This document shows positions 47,229 to 55,684 of a stretch of 64,000 nucleotides of DNA, in pieces. The first letter of the stretch is position 1. The number at the start of each line of letters is the position of its first letter. The notes under the pieces are model-generated. The model searched no databases and was not told the DNA's origin. It was given only the letters and a program-made list of their open reading frames with translations. Both the position numbers and the translations under genes were made by a program. This DNA comes from CAVTLG01 sp963802635 (lineage in GTDB: Bacteria > Chloroflexota > Ktedonobacteria > Ktedonobacterales > Ktedonobacteraceae): positions 2,790,001-2,854,000 of the forward strand of contig CAWDJJ010000001.1 of NCBI GenBank assembly GCA_963802635.1, written 5' to 3'.

Positions 47229-47430
47229 CGCGGAACTACGTTTTCTACGACGTGCAATCAATCAAGCCAGACAACGTTACCTCCCAATCACGTTCTGCAA
47301 GTGCTCATGATATTCCACGACGGATAGCTGAAATTGGGTAAAAACACTCCAAAAATGGAGTATGTGCATTGACTCACTTACATGATACAATCCATGCGTG
47401 GTAAGGGATGTATGGGATGGGAGGATAGCA

Positions 47431-47862
47431 ATGGAATTGCGTGGCAAGGAGAAGCGCGACACGAATAGAATCGGAGAGATCAGCGAATTGGCCATTACGA
47501 CACGCTTCCTACAGCTCGGCTATGGGGTTTTTGTGCCCTACGGGGGAAATCAGCGCTATGATCTGCTAGTTGAGGATACAGATGGACATTTCTGGCGCAT
47601 TCAGTGCAAAACGGCTCGGCTTGATAAGAGTGGCACAGTACTCGAATTTAATACAGCTAATCATAATGTTACCGGGAAGAATAAGCAATGGCGGCATTAT
47701 CGGGGACAATGTGACTATTTTGCAGTGTATCATGAAGAGCTGAATAAGGTTTATCTGCTTCCAGTGGATCAAGTTGGCGCTGTCGAAGCAAAACTTCGGC
47801 TCGTGCCAGCAAAAAATAATCAGGAAAAGTTTGTACGCTGGGCGAAGGATTACGAATTATAA
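47431..47862 (+). CDS. PD-(D/E)XK endonuclease, group I intron endonuclease-like
   Basis: 143 residues from the ATG at 47431 (GGGAGGA 5 nt upstream). Motifs fit the PDDEXK_5 family: IGEISELAITTRFLQLGYGV, YDLLVED (Asp), RIQCKTARL (Q-x-K catalytic) and a late CDYFAVYHEELNKVYLLP. It probably cuts DNA or acts as a small Holliday-junction-like or restriction nuclease. There is no intron here. It ends 3 bp before a tRNA gene on the opposite strand, a typical place for such stand-alone genes. Confidence 0.8.
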   Translation: MELRGKEKRDTNRIGEISELAITTRFLQLGYGVFVPYGGNQRYDLLVEDTDGHFWRIQCKTARLDKSGTVLEFNTANHNVTGKNKQWRHYRGQCDYFAVYHEELNKVYLLPVDQVGAVEAKLRLVPAKNNQEKFVRWAKDYEL

Positions 47863-47865
47863 AAA

Positions 47866-47938
47866 TGGGCCCAGCTGGGATCGAACCAGCGACCAATCCG
47901 TTATGAGCGGACTGCTCTAACCGCTGAGCTATGGGCCC
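47866..47938 (-). tRNA. tRNA-Ile(CAU), lysidine type
   Basis: 73 nt: acceptor GGGCCCA/TGGGCCC, D-arm AGCTCAGCGGTTAGAGCA, anticodon stem-loop GTCCG-CTCATAA-CGGAT with CAT anticodon, T-loop GGTTCGATC. The body, especially GCTCAGCGGTTAGAGCA and TTGGTCGCTGG, matches bacterial ileX rather than elongator or initiator Met tRNA, so C34 would be changed to lysidine by TilS to read AUA. CCA is not encoded. Confidence 0.88.
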
Positions 47939-48032
47939 TCGCGGACAGTATTGTATCATACCTCGTCCCGTCTGTGAAGAGGGTGAAGCCATCAATTTTT
48001 GTACGCTGCGACTATTGCCAATCCACCTGAGC

Positions 48033-49610
48033 TTATATACTGGACGCATCCAGCAACGAACTCACGTGAAAGGGCTGCCTGGGCGCAACATAACCGGTAT
48101 CCATCTGTGCCAGTTGCAGCTTACCGCTGATATCGTCGTTGACGGCCTGCCAGTAGGTATAGCTTTCCAGCACCCAGATGCCACTTTCGCGTGTGCCATT
48201 GCCCGAGCCTTTGACGCCACCAAAGGGCATATGCGCTTCCGCACCCGTGGTCGAGTTGTTAATGCTGGTCATACCCGCCTGGATATGTTCTTTGAACTGG
48301 TACGCCCATTGCCGATTTTGTGTATAGATCGCCGAACTCAGACCATACGTTACGGCGTTGGCAACCTCAATGCCCTCCTCAATGCCCTCCACACGCACCA
48401 GATTGATCGTCGGACCAAAGATTTCCTGCTGGAAGAGTCGCATCTTCGGCGTCACACCCTCCCACACAGTCGGCCAACCATAGTAGCCCGCGTCAGGATC
48501 ACCCGAGAAGCCCTCAGGTTGCTGTGAACGCGTAATACGACCAGCGCCATAGAGCAGAGTCGCGCCCTCCGCCTGCCCCCAGGTGTAGTGCTGCTGCCAG
48601 TTGGCGAAAAAGCGCTCATTGATGAAGGGTCCATACAAGACATCCTGGTACGTGAGTGGATTGCCAATCTTGATCTCACGTACAGCCTGCAGAAAACGCG
48701 CTTTGAACTCGTCATAAATAGGAGCATCCAGCAACAGGTTCCCGGCACTGGTACAGCGCTGTCCAGCCGTGCCAAAAGCAGCCCAGATTGCACCACTCAC
48801 CGCGCTCTCCATATCAGCGTCGCGCATGACCACCAGGGGATTCTTGCCACCCAGTTCGAGCGTTGGATGCACGAGGTTGCGTCCCGCAACTGCGCCAATC
48901 TGCCGACCAACGATAGTACTCCCCGTAAAGGCAATCTTGTTGAGCAGCTCTTCGTCCAGCATTTCCACAAGATACTGGCCCGCTCCATCGCCGCCAAGCC
49001 CAAAGATGACGTTGAGGACGCCAGCTCCCACGCCAGCCTCTTCGATCAGCTTCGCAAAGGCATAGGAGGTCGCGGGACAGTCCTCAGATGGCTTCCAGAC
49101 AATTGTATTGCCAGTCAACAGGGCGGGAATGATCTTCCAGCTTGGTACGGCGATAGGAAAATTGCCAGCGGTAATAATACCCACGACACCTAGCGGACGG
49201 CGATAGGTCAGCAGATCTTTGAAGGGCATTTCCGAGGGTATGGTCTGCCCGTAGAGTCGGCGACCTTCCGATTGAAAGAAGTGGCAGGTATCGATAGCTT
49301 CCTGCACGTCACCACACGCCTCCTTGAGCGTCTTGCCGATTTCGCGACTCAGTAGCCGACTCAAAGGTTCTTTCTCGCGCTGCAGGATCACGCCAAGATT
49401 GCCAAGTAACTCCCCACGCACAGGTGCAGGTGTCGCGCGCCAGCCAGCAAACGCCTGCTGCGCAGCTTCACACGCCTGGCGGACCTGCTCTTTCGTCGCC
49501 ACGGGGAATTCGCCGATCACATCGTTCAATTGACTGGCATTGCGCGAGAGAAAAGTCGTTTCACTCCCCACTGCCTGTCCATTGACTATATGATGAACAC
49601 GCTGCACCAC
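48033..49610 (-). CDS. NAD(P)-dependent aldehyde dehydrogenase
   Basis: About 525 residues. Motifs: PLGVVGIITAGNFPIAVPSW, FTGSTIVGRQI (Rossmann), LELGGKNPL (Glu) and FGTAGQRCTSAGNLL (catalytic Cys). It is closest in look to the AASADH/ALDH7-type enzymes that oxidise semialdehydes; the substrate is open. GTG at 49610 is chosen because GGGAGA lies 9 nt before it and because the duplicated copy at 52061 has lost the upstream ATG but keeps GTG GTG. The first about 210 bp are part of the tandem duplication that follows. Confidence 0.9.
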   Translation of the reverse strand: MVQRVHHIVNGQAVGSETTFLSRNASQLNDVIGEFPVATKEQVRQACEAAQQAFAGWRATPAPVRGELLGNLGVILQREKEPLSRLLSREIGKTLKEACGDVQEAIDTCHFFQSEGRRLYGQTIPSEMPFKDLLTYRRPLGVVGIITAGNFPIAVPSWKIIPALLTGNTIVWKPSEDCPATSYAFAKLIEEAGVGAGVLNVIFGLGGDGAGQYLVEMLDEELLNKIAFTGSTIVGRQIGAVAGRNLVHPTLELGGKNPLVVMRDADMESAVSGAIWAAFGTAGQRCTSAGNLLLDAPIYDEFKARFLQAVREIKIGNPLTYQDVLYGPFINERFFANWQQHYTWGQAEGATLLYGAGRITRSQQPEGFSGDPDAGYYGWPTVWEGVTPKMRLFQQEIFGPTINLVRVEGIEEGIEVANAVTYGLSSAIYTQNRQWAYQFKEHIQAGMTSINNSTTGAEAHMPFGGVKGSGNGTRESGIWVLESYTYWQAVNDDISGKLQLAQMDTGYVAPRQPFHVSSLLDASSI

Positions 49611-50054
49611 AATGCTTCTCCCTTCTTTCATAAAGAGACAAATACCATCATTACAACTATGGCTGGTCTCACCAAACTAAAAAGGTTATCTCCTTCTCGC
49701 TACGTGTCATGATTATGCCATGACACGATAGACTGCTGCAAGGGTTAAGTTAATATCTTTCTCTTCAGGGTACGACATACCAGTTCGCGTAGGGCCACCA
49801 CAAGCTCACGGGATGCACAATGAGATCACGACAGGCAAGCAGAAAAGAAATGAGGGCCACTCTGAAGGGAAAAGAGAGATCAGCATTGTTTGTAACATTA
49901 GCAGCTATCACTGTCCCTCATTCCCCCTAAGAAAGATGCAGCCATTTATGATACATTTTAATGTAGATATGCAGGTGAAGACTGAGCTTCCCTCATTCCT
50001 GATAGAGAACCTTGAGAGACACAACACCAACAAGTTGGCTGCCGACATAAGCAA
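49611..50054. other. Gene-free stretch within copy A
   Basis: Contains the ALDH promoter side and sequence leading into the IS66 relic (a TLRETQ-like frame is not intact). Minus-strand frames here are antisense to the relic. Confidence 0.4.
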
Positions 50055-50237
50055 TTTGTAGATATAGCGTTCCAAGTGAACAACCTCGCCGAGCGAGATC
50101 TGCACACGATCAAAGTGCAGCAAAAGGCCTCTGATTGTTTTCGCAGTGTTGCTGGTGCAGAAGCGTTTAGTCGCATTCGTGGCTAATTGTCCACGTTGCT
50201 TGCGGCATATCATGTGAGCAGAAAGTCGCAAGTATAA
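50055..50237 (+). pseudogene. IS66 transposase C-terminal relic, copy A
   Basis: The frame reads FQVNNLAERDLHTIKVQQKA, SDCFRSVAGAEAFSRIRG, TAA, LSTLLAAYHVSRKSQV. This is the conserved IS66 TnpC end (NxLAER.LR.vK..QK.sg.FRS..GA..F.RIRSYLSTL). It has one in-frame stop and no remaining catalytic part except the Glu of LAERD. Confidence 0.75.
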
Positions 50238-50369
50238 GCGGTCTGTAGATCGAATAGCATATAGAAAAAGAATAGAACAAAATAAAAAGTACGAAGAATT
50301 GCGAAAACAGTTGTAAACCAAGCGCAGGAGTCGGTTTTTTTATAGAGAAGACAGAAAGGAAGAAACATT

Positions 50370-51509
50370 TTGAGACGACATGAAACAAAAGAAGTACCAA
50401 ACACAGAAAACGTAACCAACAACACCTCCCCGGAAGAAAAGAAGCTGGATGATGTGCTACGTCATCAGTCCTCGTTCGAAGCGTCAACAGCTAAGACTGA
50501 GGCATCATGGCAATCTCCTTATACCAAAAATGCTGTCTTTGAATGGGCAAGAATGCAACAGGCGCAAGAGAATTTTGACAGCGCACGCGGCACCTATTTG
50601 CGCCACGGAATACCAGTCGAGTCTTGGAATAAGAAATGGGAAGAGGCCAAGGAAGAGGCTACTGCCGCTTTTGACGCCACACCTTCAGGAAAGTTACTGA
50701 GTGACATAGACCAGGTTATATCGCAAGCAAAAGACCGTTTTGACGCCACGCCTGAAAAAGAGAGCCTGACCAACGCGACGCAAGCTACAAAGGCAGCGGA
50801 AAAGAAACTTGAAGCTACAGCTAAGTGGAAGGAATATAACAAGTATACACAAGCAGAAAAAAGTTACGACTTCCGTTTCCTTGACAGCATAGCAAGAGAG
50901 ATGCATAAAGAAGGTAAAAATGCAGCTCGTCAAGCTGTTCAAGCATTGGATGAATGGAGCCGGGTGAAATCTGCAAAACAACATGAGAAAGAAGCGCAGA
51001 GGCAGGTCGACATCAATCCTCAATGGAAACAATACAATCGCATTGCTCCACCTGCAAGAAAAGCTCTGGCTGCATGGAGGTCGTATCAAGAAGCGGCGCT
51101 ATATCAGTATAGCGACGATATACAAAAGCGCACAACACCGCTGCGTCGAAAGTATGTGGAGGCTCAGAACGAAGCGAATCAAGCTCAACCTAAAAAAAGA
51201 TCTGCACTTGAGAGGATGGTTACTAGTAAAGACACCATGCAGAAAGAGGATAAAATATATTCGGAAAAGCTGCAACAAGTGCAAAGGGCAAAGAAAGCAC
51301 TCGATCAGATGCTCGATCTCTCACGTAAGGTCGAAAATCTGACAGCGTGGGAGCCGGACGAGACCAAACAGGGTTATACAGCAAAGAAAGCTCAGTGGGA
51401 GCAATATAAGAAAGGCTTTCAGGCATTTCGTAAGGCATTGGGAGACAAAAACGTACAAGATGCGAGTGTCGAGGACTTGGATAAGGCTATGGAGGCGTGG
51501 AAGCTATAG
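50370..51509 (+). CDS. Duplicated coiled-coil protein A, unknown function
   Basis: 379 residues, starting at TTG 50370 (AGGAAG 7 nt upstream; the copy-B gene keeps the same TTG and site). It is almost wholly helical and charged: WARMQQAQENFDSARGTY, AKDRFDATPEKESLTNATQA, KAAEKKLEATAKWKEYNKY, then KKRSALERMVTSKDTMQKED. There is no signal peptide, membrane helix or Cys. Its paralogue at 52814 is clearly related along its full length, and the residues kept in both (FDATP, KKRSALERMVTSK) suggest selection after duplication. I do not recognise a family. It lies next to transposase relics. Confidence 0.65.
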   Translation: MRRHETKEVPNTENVTNNTSPEEKKLDDVLRHQSSFEASTAKTEASWQSPYTKNAVFEWARMQQAQENFDSARGTYLRHGIPVESWNKKWEEAKEEATAAFDATPSGKLLSDIDQVISQAKDRFDATPEKESLTNATQATKAAEKKLEATAKWKEYNKYTQAEKSYDFRFLDSIAREMHKEGKNAARQAVQALDEWSRVKSAKQHEKEAQRQVDINPQWKQYNRIAPPARKALAAWRSYQEAALYQYSDDIQKRTTPLRRKYVEAQNEANQAQPKKRSALERMVTSKDTMQKEDKIYSEKLQQVQRAKKALDQMLDLSRKVENLTAWEPDETKQGYTAKKAQWEQYKKGFQAFRKALGDKNVQDASVEDLDKAMEAWKL

Positions 51510-51520
51510 CGGCCTCAATA

Positions 51521-51820
51521 GCTTCGATTACCGCGATTGCCAGAAGTACTATTTGCAATTACTTCGATTACCGCGATTGCCAGAAGTACTATTTGCAATT
51601 ACTTCGATTACCGCGATTGCCAGAAGTACTATTTGCAATTACTTCGATTACCGCGATTGCCAGAAGTACTATTTGCAATTACTTCGATTACCGCGATTGC
51701 CAGAAGTACTATTTGCAATTACTTCGATTACCGCGATTGCCAGAAGTACTATTTGCAATTACTTCGATTACCGCGATTGCCAGAAGTACTATTTGCAATT
51801 ACTTCGATTACCGCGATATC
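51521..51820. repeat. 40-bp tandem repeat array, 7.5 units
   Basis: A half unit (GCTTCGATTACCGCGATTGC) is followed by seven 40-bp units, each starting CAGAAGTACTATTTGCAATT and ending ACTTCGATTACCGCGATTGC. Units are identical except the last, which ends GATATC. Because 40 is not a multiple of 3 and no frame has a stop, long artificial frames run through it. Copy B has one unit at the equivalent place (53961-54005). There are no spacers, so it is not CRISPR. Confidence 0.95.
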
Positions 51821-51840
51821 ACGGGCAGAAGCACTCAGGA

Positions 51841-52061
51841 TCGCCCAGATTGCCAAGTAACTCGCCACGCACAGGTGCGGGTGTCGCACGCCAACCAGCA
51901 AACGCCTGCTGCGCAGCTTCACACGCCTGACGGACCTGTTCTTTCGTCGCAACGGGGAATTCGCCGATCACATCGTCCAACTGACTGGCATTGCGCGAGA
52001 GAAAAGTCGTCTCACTCTCCACTGCTTGTCCATTGACTATATGATAAACACGCTGCACCAC
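51841..52061 (-). pseudogene. Aldehyde dehydrogenase N-terminal fragment
   Basis: About 73 codons matching the start of the intact ALDH gene (VQRVYHIVNGQAVESETTFL, WRATPAPVRGELLGNLG), then it runs into the minisatellite flank. It keeps the GTG and ribosome site. It is a dead end of the duplication and lacks NAD and catalytic domains. Confidence 0.85.
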
Positions 52062-52498
52062 AATACTGCTCCCTTCTTTCGTAAGAGACAATACCGTCAT
52101 TATAACTACGACTGGTCCACCAAACTACAAAGGTTATCTCCTCCTCGCTCCGTGTCATGATTACGCCATGACACGACAGACTGCTGCAAGGATTAAGTTA
52201 ATATCTTTCACTTCAGGGCACGACATCCCAGTTCATGTAGGGCCGCCGCAAGCTCACGGGATGCACAACGAGATCACAACAAACAGACAGAAAAGAAACG
52301 AGAGCCTCTCTGAAGGAAAGAGAGATCAGCATTGTTTGTAACATTGGCAACTATCACTGTCCCTCATTCCTCCTAAGAAAGATGTAGCCATTATGATACA
52401 TTTAATGTAGATATGCAGGTGAAGACAGAGCTTCCCTCATTCCTGATAGAGAACCTTGAGAGACACAACACCAACAAGTTGGCTGCCGACATAAGCAA

Positions 52499-52681
52499 TT
52501 TGTAGATATAGCGTTCCAAGTGAACAATCTCGTCGAGCGAACTCTGCACACGATCAAAGTGCGGCAAAAGGTCTCTGATTATTTCCGCAGTGTTGCTGAT
52601 GCAGAAGCGTTTAGTCGCATTCGTAGCTACTTGTCCACGTTGCTTGCGCCGTATCATGCAAGCAAAAAGTCTCAAGTATAA
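52499..52681 (+). pseudogene. IS66 transposase C-terminal relic, copy B
   Basis: FQVNNLVERTLHTIKVRQKV, SDYFRSVADAEAFSRIRSYL, STLLAPYHASKKSQV. Unlike copy A it has no internal stop and keeps SYLSTL, but the LAERD motif has become LVERT and no start or upstream transposase remains. Confidence 0.75.
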
Positions 52682-52813
52682 GCGGTTTGTAGATCGAATA
52701 GCATATAGAAAAAGAATAGAACAAAATAAAAAGTACGAAGAATTGCGAAAAAAGTTGTAAACCAAGCGCGAGGATCGGTTTTTTTATAGAGAAGACAGAA
52801 AGGGAGAAACATT

Positions 52814-53938
52814 TTGAGAGGATATAAAACAAAAGAGATACCAATAACAGAAGAAGCAACCAACACCCTCCCGGAAAAAGATGTGAAGAATGATGTGCTA
52901 CGTGATCCTGCTGCGTTCGGAGCACCAACTAAGACTAAGGAGGCATCATGGCAATCCCTTTATATCCAAGATGCTACCCTTGAATGGGCAAGACTGCAAC
53001 GGGCGGAACGGCAATTAGAAGACGCATGTGATGCCAATTTTCGCTATGGAACACGAATCAAGCCGTGGAGAGAGGCCAAGGAAAAGGCCCTTGCCGATTT
53101 TGACGCCACATCTCCAGGAAAGTTACTGAGTGACATGCGACAGGCTGTGCAGCAAGCAAAAGACCGTTTTGACGCCACGCCTGAAAACGAGAACCTGACC
53201 AACGCGACTCAAGCTACAAAGCGAGCGAAAAAGGAACTTGAGGACACAGCTGAGTGGAAAAGCTATAACAAGTATATAAAAACAGAAAACAGTTACCGCT
53301 TTCGTTCTCTTGAGAGCATAGAAAAAGTAATTCATAAAGAAGGTAAAAAAGAAGCTTTTAGTGCTGTTCAAGCATTGGATGAGTGGCGCAAGGCGAGGTC
53401 TGCACAAAAACATGAGCAAGAAGCGCAGAAGCAGGTCAACACCAGTTCTAAACTGGAACAATACGAGCGTCTTGATTCACTTGTAAGAAAAGCTCTGACT
53501 GCATGGGCGTCGTTTCAAAAAGCTGCGCTATATCAGTATAGCCAGGATATACAAGAGCGCACAACAGCACTGAGTCAAAAGCATTGGGATGCTCGGAACG
53601 AAGCGTATCAAGCTCAACCTAAAAAAAGATCTGCACTTGAGAGGATGGTTACTAGTAAAAACACCATGCTGAAAGAGGATGAAATATATTCGGAAAAGCA
53701 GCAACAAGAGCAAAAGGCAAAGAGAGCATTCGAGAGGATGGACCATTTATCACGTGAGGTCGAAGATTTGAAAGCGTGGGAGCCGGACAAGCGCAAAGAG
53801 GATTACGGAACAAAGAAAGCTCAGTGGGAGCGACTTAAGAGAGATTTTCAGGCATTTCGTGAGGCATTGGGAGACAAAGACGTACAAGATGTTAGTGTCG
53901 AGGACTTGAATAAGGCTATGGAGGCGGGGAAGCTATAG
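52814..53938 (+). CDS. Duplicated coiled-coil protein B, unknown function
   Basis: 374 residues from TTG 52814 (GGGAGA 6 nt upstream). It is a full-length paralogue of the gene at 50370 with the same helical, charged make-up (AKDRFDATPENENLTNATQA, KKRSALERMVTSKNTMLKED). Differences are mostly conservative; small indels near the N-terminus keep frame. That both copies stay open over 370 codons argues that they are, or were until recently, functional. Function unknown. Confidence 0.65.
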   Translation: MRGYKTKEIPITEEATNTLPEKDVKNDVLRDPAAFGAPTKTKEASWQSLYIQDATLEWARLQRAERQLEDACDANFRYGTRIKPWREAKEKALADFDATSPGKLLSDMRQAVQQAKDRFDATPENENLTNATQATKRAKKELEDTAEWKSYNKYIKTENSYRFRSLESIEKVIHKEGKKEAFSAVQALDEWRKARSAQKHEQEAQKQVNTSSKLEQYERLDSLVRKALTAWASFQKAALYQYSQDIQERTTALSQKHWDARNEAYQAQPKKRSALERMVTSKNTMLKEDEIYSEKQQQEQKAKRAFERMDHLSREVEDLKAWEPDKRKEDYGTKKAQWERLKRDFQAFREALGDKDVQDVSVEDLNKAMEAGKL

Positions 53939-54062
53939 CGGCCTCAATAGCTTCGATTACCGCGATTGCCAGAAGTACTATTTGCAATTACTACGATTAC
54001 CGCGATATCATGAGCAGGAGCACTCAAGTTGCCGGGTGCATCGTCACACATGCCTTGGTACT

Positions 54063-54205
54063 TTATGGCTTTTCTCTGGCAGCATCGTGTTTGAGATCGC
54101 GTATCAAGCGCTGCAAGGCTTTGGTATAGGTATCGTGGTCTTTCCAGCCCTCGAAGTTGCCAATGTGGCGGGTGTCCTGAATGATTTTAGCTTTTAGTTG
54201 AGAAT
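54063..54205 (-). pseudogene. Possible TIR-like protein C-terminal remnant
   Basis: A 47-codon minus frame reads KIIQDTRHIGNFEGWKDHDT, YTKALQRLIRDLKHDAAREK and stops. It resembles the C-terminal helices of some bacterial TIR-type proteins. A stop directly upstream and no start signal show it is a fragment. The family call is tentative. Confidence 0.35.
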
Positions 54206-54248
54206 ACTTTCAACTTTCTAATTTGACGAACTTTTCGTTTTTGTCTGT

Positions 54249-54590
54249 TTATTTGGGTAGATGTTCCAGAATTTGAGTAAGAAGTACGGTATGCTGCTTG
54301 AGCGTCGTTTTAACGTCAATGATATCCTCTTTGATGTTGGTGATATCCGTTTCAATTTTGCTAAAGCGTTCCTCCGTGCTTTCTTCGGTTTTGGTGAGGT
54401 ACTCAGAGAGTTGTTTGAAGCTGGCTGCCATATCCTCAGAGAGTTGTTTGAAGCTGGCTGCCATATCCTCAGAGAGTTGTTTAACGCTGGCTGTTATCTC
54501 CCCGGTTACTTCTTCAATATGTGTTTCTGTATTGATTTGTCGGCGTTCTAGTGCGCTTACTCTTGCCTCCAGGCGTGGGTGTGTACTCAT
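54249..54590 (-). CDS. Coiled-coil protein with 11-residue repeats
   Basis: 113 residues from the ATG at 54590 (AAGGAGAG 8 nt upstream). Helical throughout. The middle holds three near-identical 33-bp DNA units (54402-54500) that encode KQLSEDMAASF twice and a variant (KQLSEYLTKTE / ITASVKQLSED edges), a hendecad pattern typical of long right-leaning coiled coils. No signal or membrane part. Small coiled-coil proteins of this kind are frequent in Ktedonobacteria-like genomes, but the function is unknown. Confidence 0.65.
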   Translation of the reverse strand: MSTHPRLEARVSALERRQINTETHIEEVTGEITASVKQLSEDMAASFKQLSEDMAASFKQLSEYLTKTEESTEERFSKIETDITNIKEDIIDVKTTLKQHTVLLTQILEHLPK

Positions 54591-54669
54591 GACTCGGTCT
54601 CTCCTTGATTTCTGATTTGGTGCCATTATACCTTATTGTGATTTACCTGGCTATATTCTTTAGGTTAAG

Positions 54670-54833
54670 GGGTGAGCGTCAGATTTTTGCAAACGGGTAG
54701 GGGCGGCGCTTGCCTCCGCCCCACAGGCCGTCCCAGGCACATCCAGGGCGCACGCGAGGAGCGCCCCTACCCGTTTGCTCCTGCCTCTACTCAACCGGTC
54801 AGGTGCTCCAGTGCAAAAAATTGACGGCCACCC
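54670..54833. mobile_element. Non-autonomous element (MITE), copy 2, with 9-bp target duplication
   Basis: 164 bp, about 98% like 37925-38089 by eye. Exact flanking 9-bp direct repeats TAGGTTAAG (54661-54669 and 54834-54842) show insertion as a unit. Its ends are GGGTGAGCGTC and GACGGCCACCC. Confidence 0.9.
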
Positions 54834-54842
54834 TAGGTTAAG

Positions 54843-55155
54843 TGGACTTTCAACTTTCTGGAAAGCTGGTAAAGCAAAGGCGTAAAAGCGGCGAAAAATG
54901 AGGATACTATTGAGTTCTCATGCCCCTCTACTCAATAGTACATGCAGAAAAAGGGGCAAAAATCGTACCGCTTGAGGGTCAAAAAACCTTGGGTGATCGT
55001 TTGCTTTATCATGGCCTGGGGCCTTTGCTGCGTGGTGCATTTATTTTTTGAGGAATTTGTCTGTTGCATATATCAAATCAATAGAATGTGCTATACTACA
55101 AGTAGTTATAGATGTAGCTTGATCCTTCTATTGACCATAAGGACCAGATTGAGGA
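54843..55155. other. Gene-free stretch between repeats
   Basis: A frame at 54942-55319 runs into the next repeat and lacks a ribosome site, so it is not called. Nothing else recognised. Confidence 0.4.
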
Positions 55156-55313
55156 GGATCTCCATCTTTCCGGGGGAAAACGTTGGGAAATTGGGTAGGG
55201 ACGTCACCTCGCTGATCCGTCTGGCTTCGTTGTCAGGCGGAAGCAGAACGCGTGCGCCCTGGGATGGTCGCCAGGACACGCCTCTACCTCGTTTCCCCTC
55301 AAGGACGGAGAGC
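55156..55313. repeat. Small inverted-repeat element, related to 10525-10594
   Basis: The left end GGATCTCCATCTTTCCGGGG and right end (reverse complement GGCTCTCCGTCCTTGAGGGG) are imperfect inverted copies over about 27 bp. It is about 158 bp with no coding capacity. Confidence 0.55.
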
Positions 55314-55403
55314 CATTGAGGATACATACAAGTAGCAGCATTAGCGCTTTTGCCCATTGTTCCTCAGATAGTGTTTGGAGTTCGCACGCCATTTGTCAAC
55401 ATT

Positions 55404-55497
55404 GATAACCCATAGGCATTCAGAAACGCGTTCTGCTTCCACCTGACAACGCGGCTGTCGCCTCTCGCCTTCGGCTCATCTGAATGCAAGGCAATAT
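55404..55497. repeat. Interspersed palindromic repeat, copy 3 (diverged core)
   Basis: The ends match the 4794 and 4948 copies (CCCATAGGCATTCAGAAACG ... CATCTGAATGCAAGGCAATA) but the core is different (GTTCTGCTTCCACCTG ...). This suggests that the ends, not the middle, define the mobile unit. Confidence 0.7.
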
Positions 55498-55684
55498 GAG
55501 TTGAAACCAAACACTACCTCAGCTTGTCAGTGAGTGGTAGACGGATCATTTGTGCGCAACGTTATCACTTCAGGGCGACATAAAATTCTGCTACAATCAC
55601 CCAAAGTGAGCGGTGCGTTATGAAGAGTACCGTGCTCCACAGCGCCAGGGAGCGCGGTCGACATGCATTAGGGGGCATTCAAAG

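Larger units (their letters stand above)
49401..51820. repeat. Segmental duplication, copy A (about 2.4 kb)
   Basis: Holds the 5' end of the aldehyde dehydrogenase gene, its upstream region, an IS66 relic, a coiled-coil gene and the 40-bp repeat array. Copy B (51841-54030) repeats the same order with scattered differences. Excluding the extra array units, both span about 2.2 kb. Confidence 0.85.
51841..54030. repeat. Segmental duplication, copy B (about 2.2 kb)
   Basis: Begins inside the ALDH 5' end (AGATTGCCAAGTAACTCGCC) and runs to the single 40-bp repeat and GAGCAGGAGCACTCA, which matches the end of copy A at about 51830. Divergence from copy A is moderate, so it is not recent. Confidence 0.85.

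Noticed and set aside
49908..50321. 137-codon minus frame (and its copy at 52391-52765)
   Set aside because: Antisense to the IS66 relic; no ribosome site and no protein-like composition.
51521..51820. Possible CRISPR array
   Set aside because: The units are contiguous and identical with no variable spacers, and no cas genes are near.
51460..52036. Long plus-strand frames with repeating DYRDCQKYYLQLL-type peptide
   Set aside because: They arise from the stop-free 40-bp tandem repeat read in all three frames and have no start signal.
54942..55319. 125-codon plus frame with a hydrophobic start
   Set aside because: Its second half is an inverted-repeat element and there is no ribosome site.
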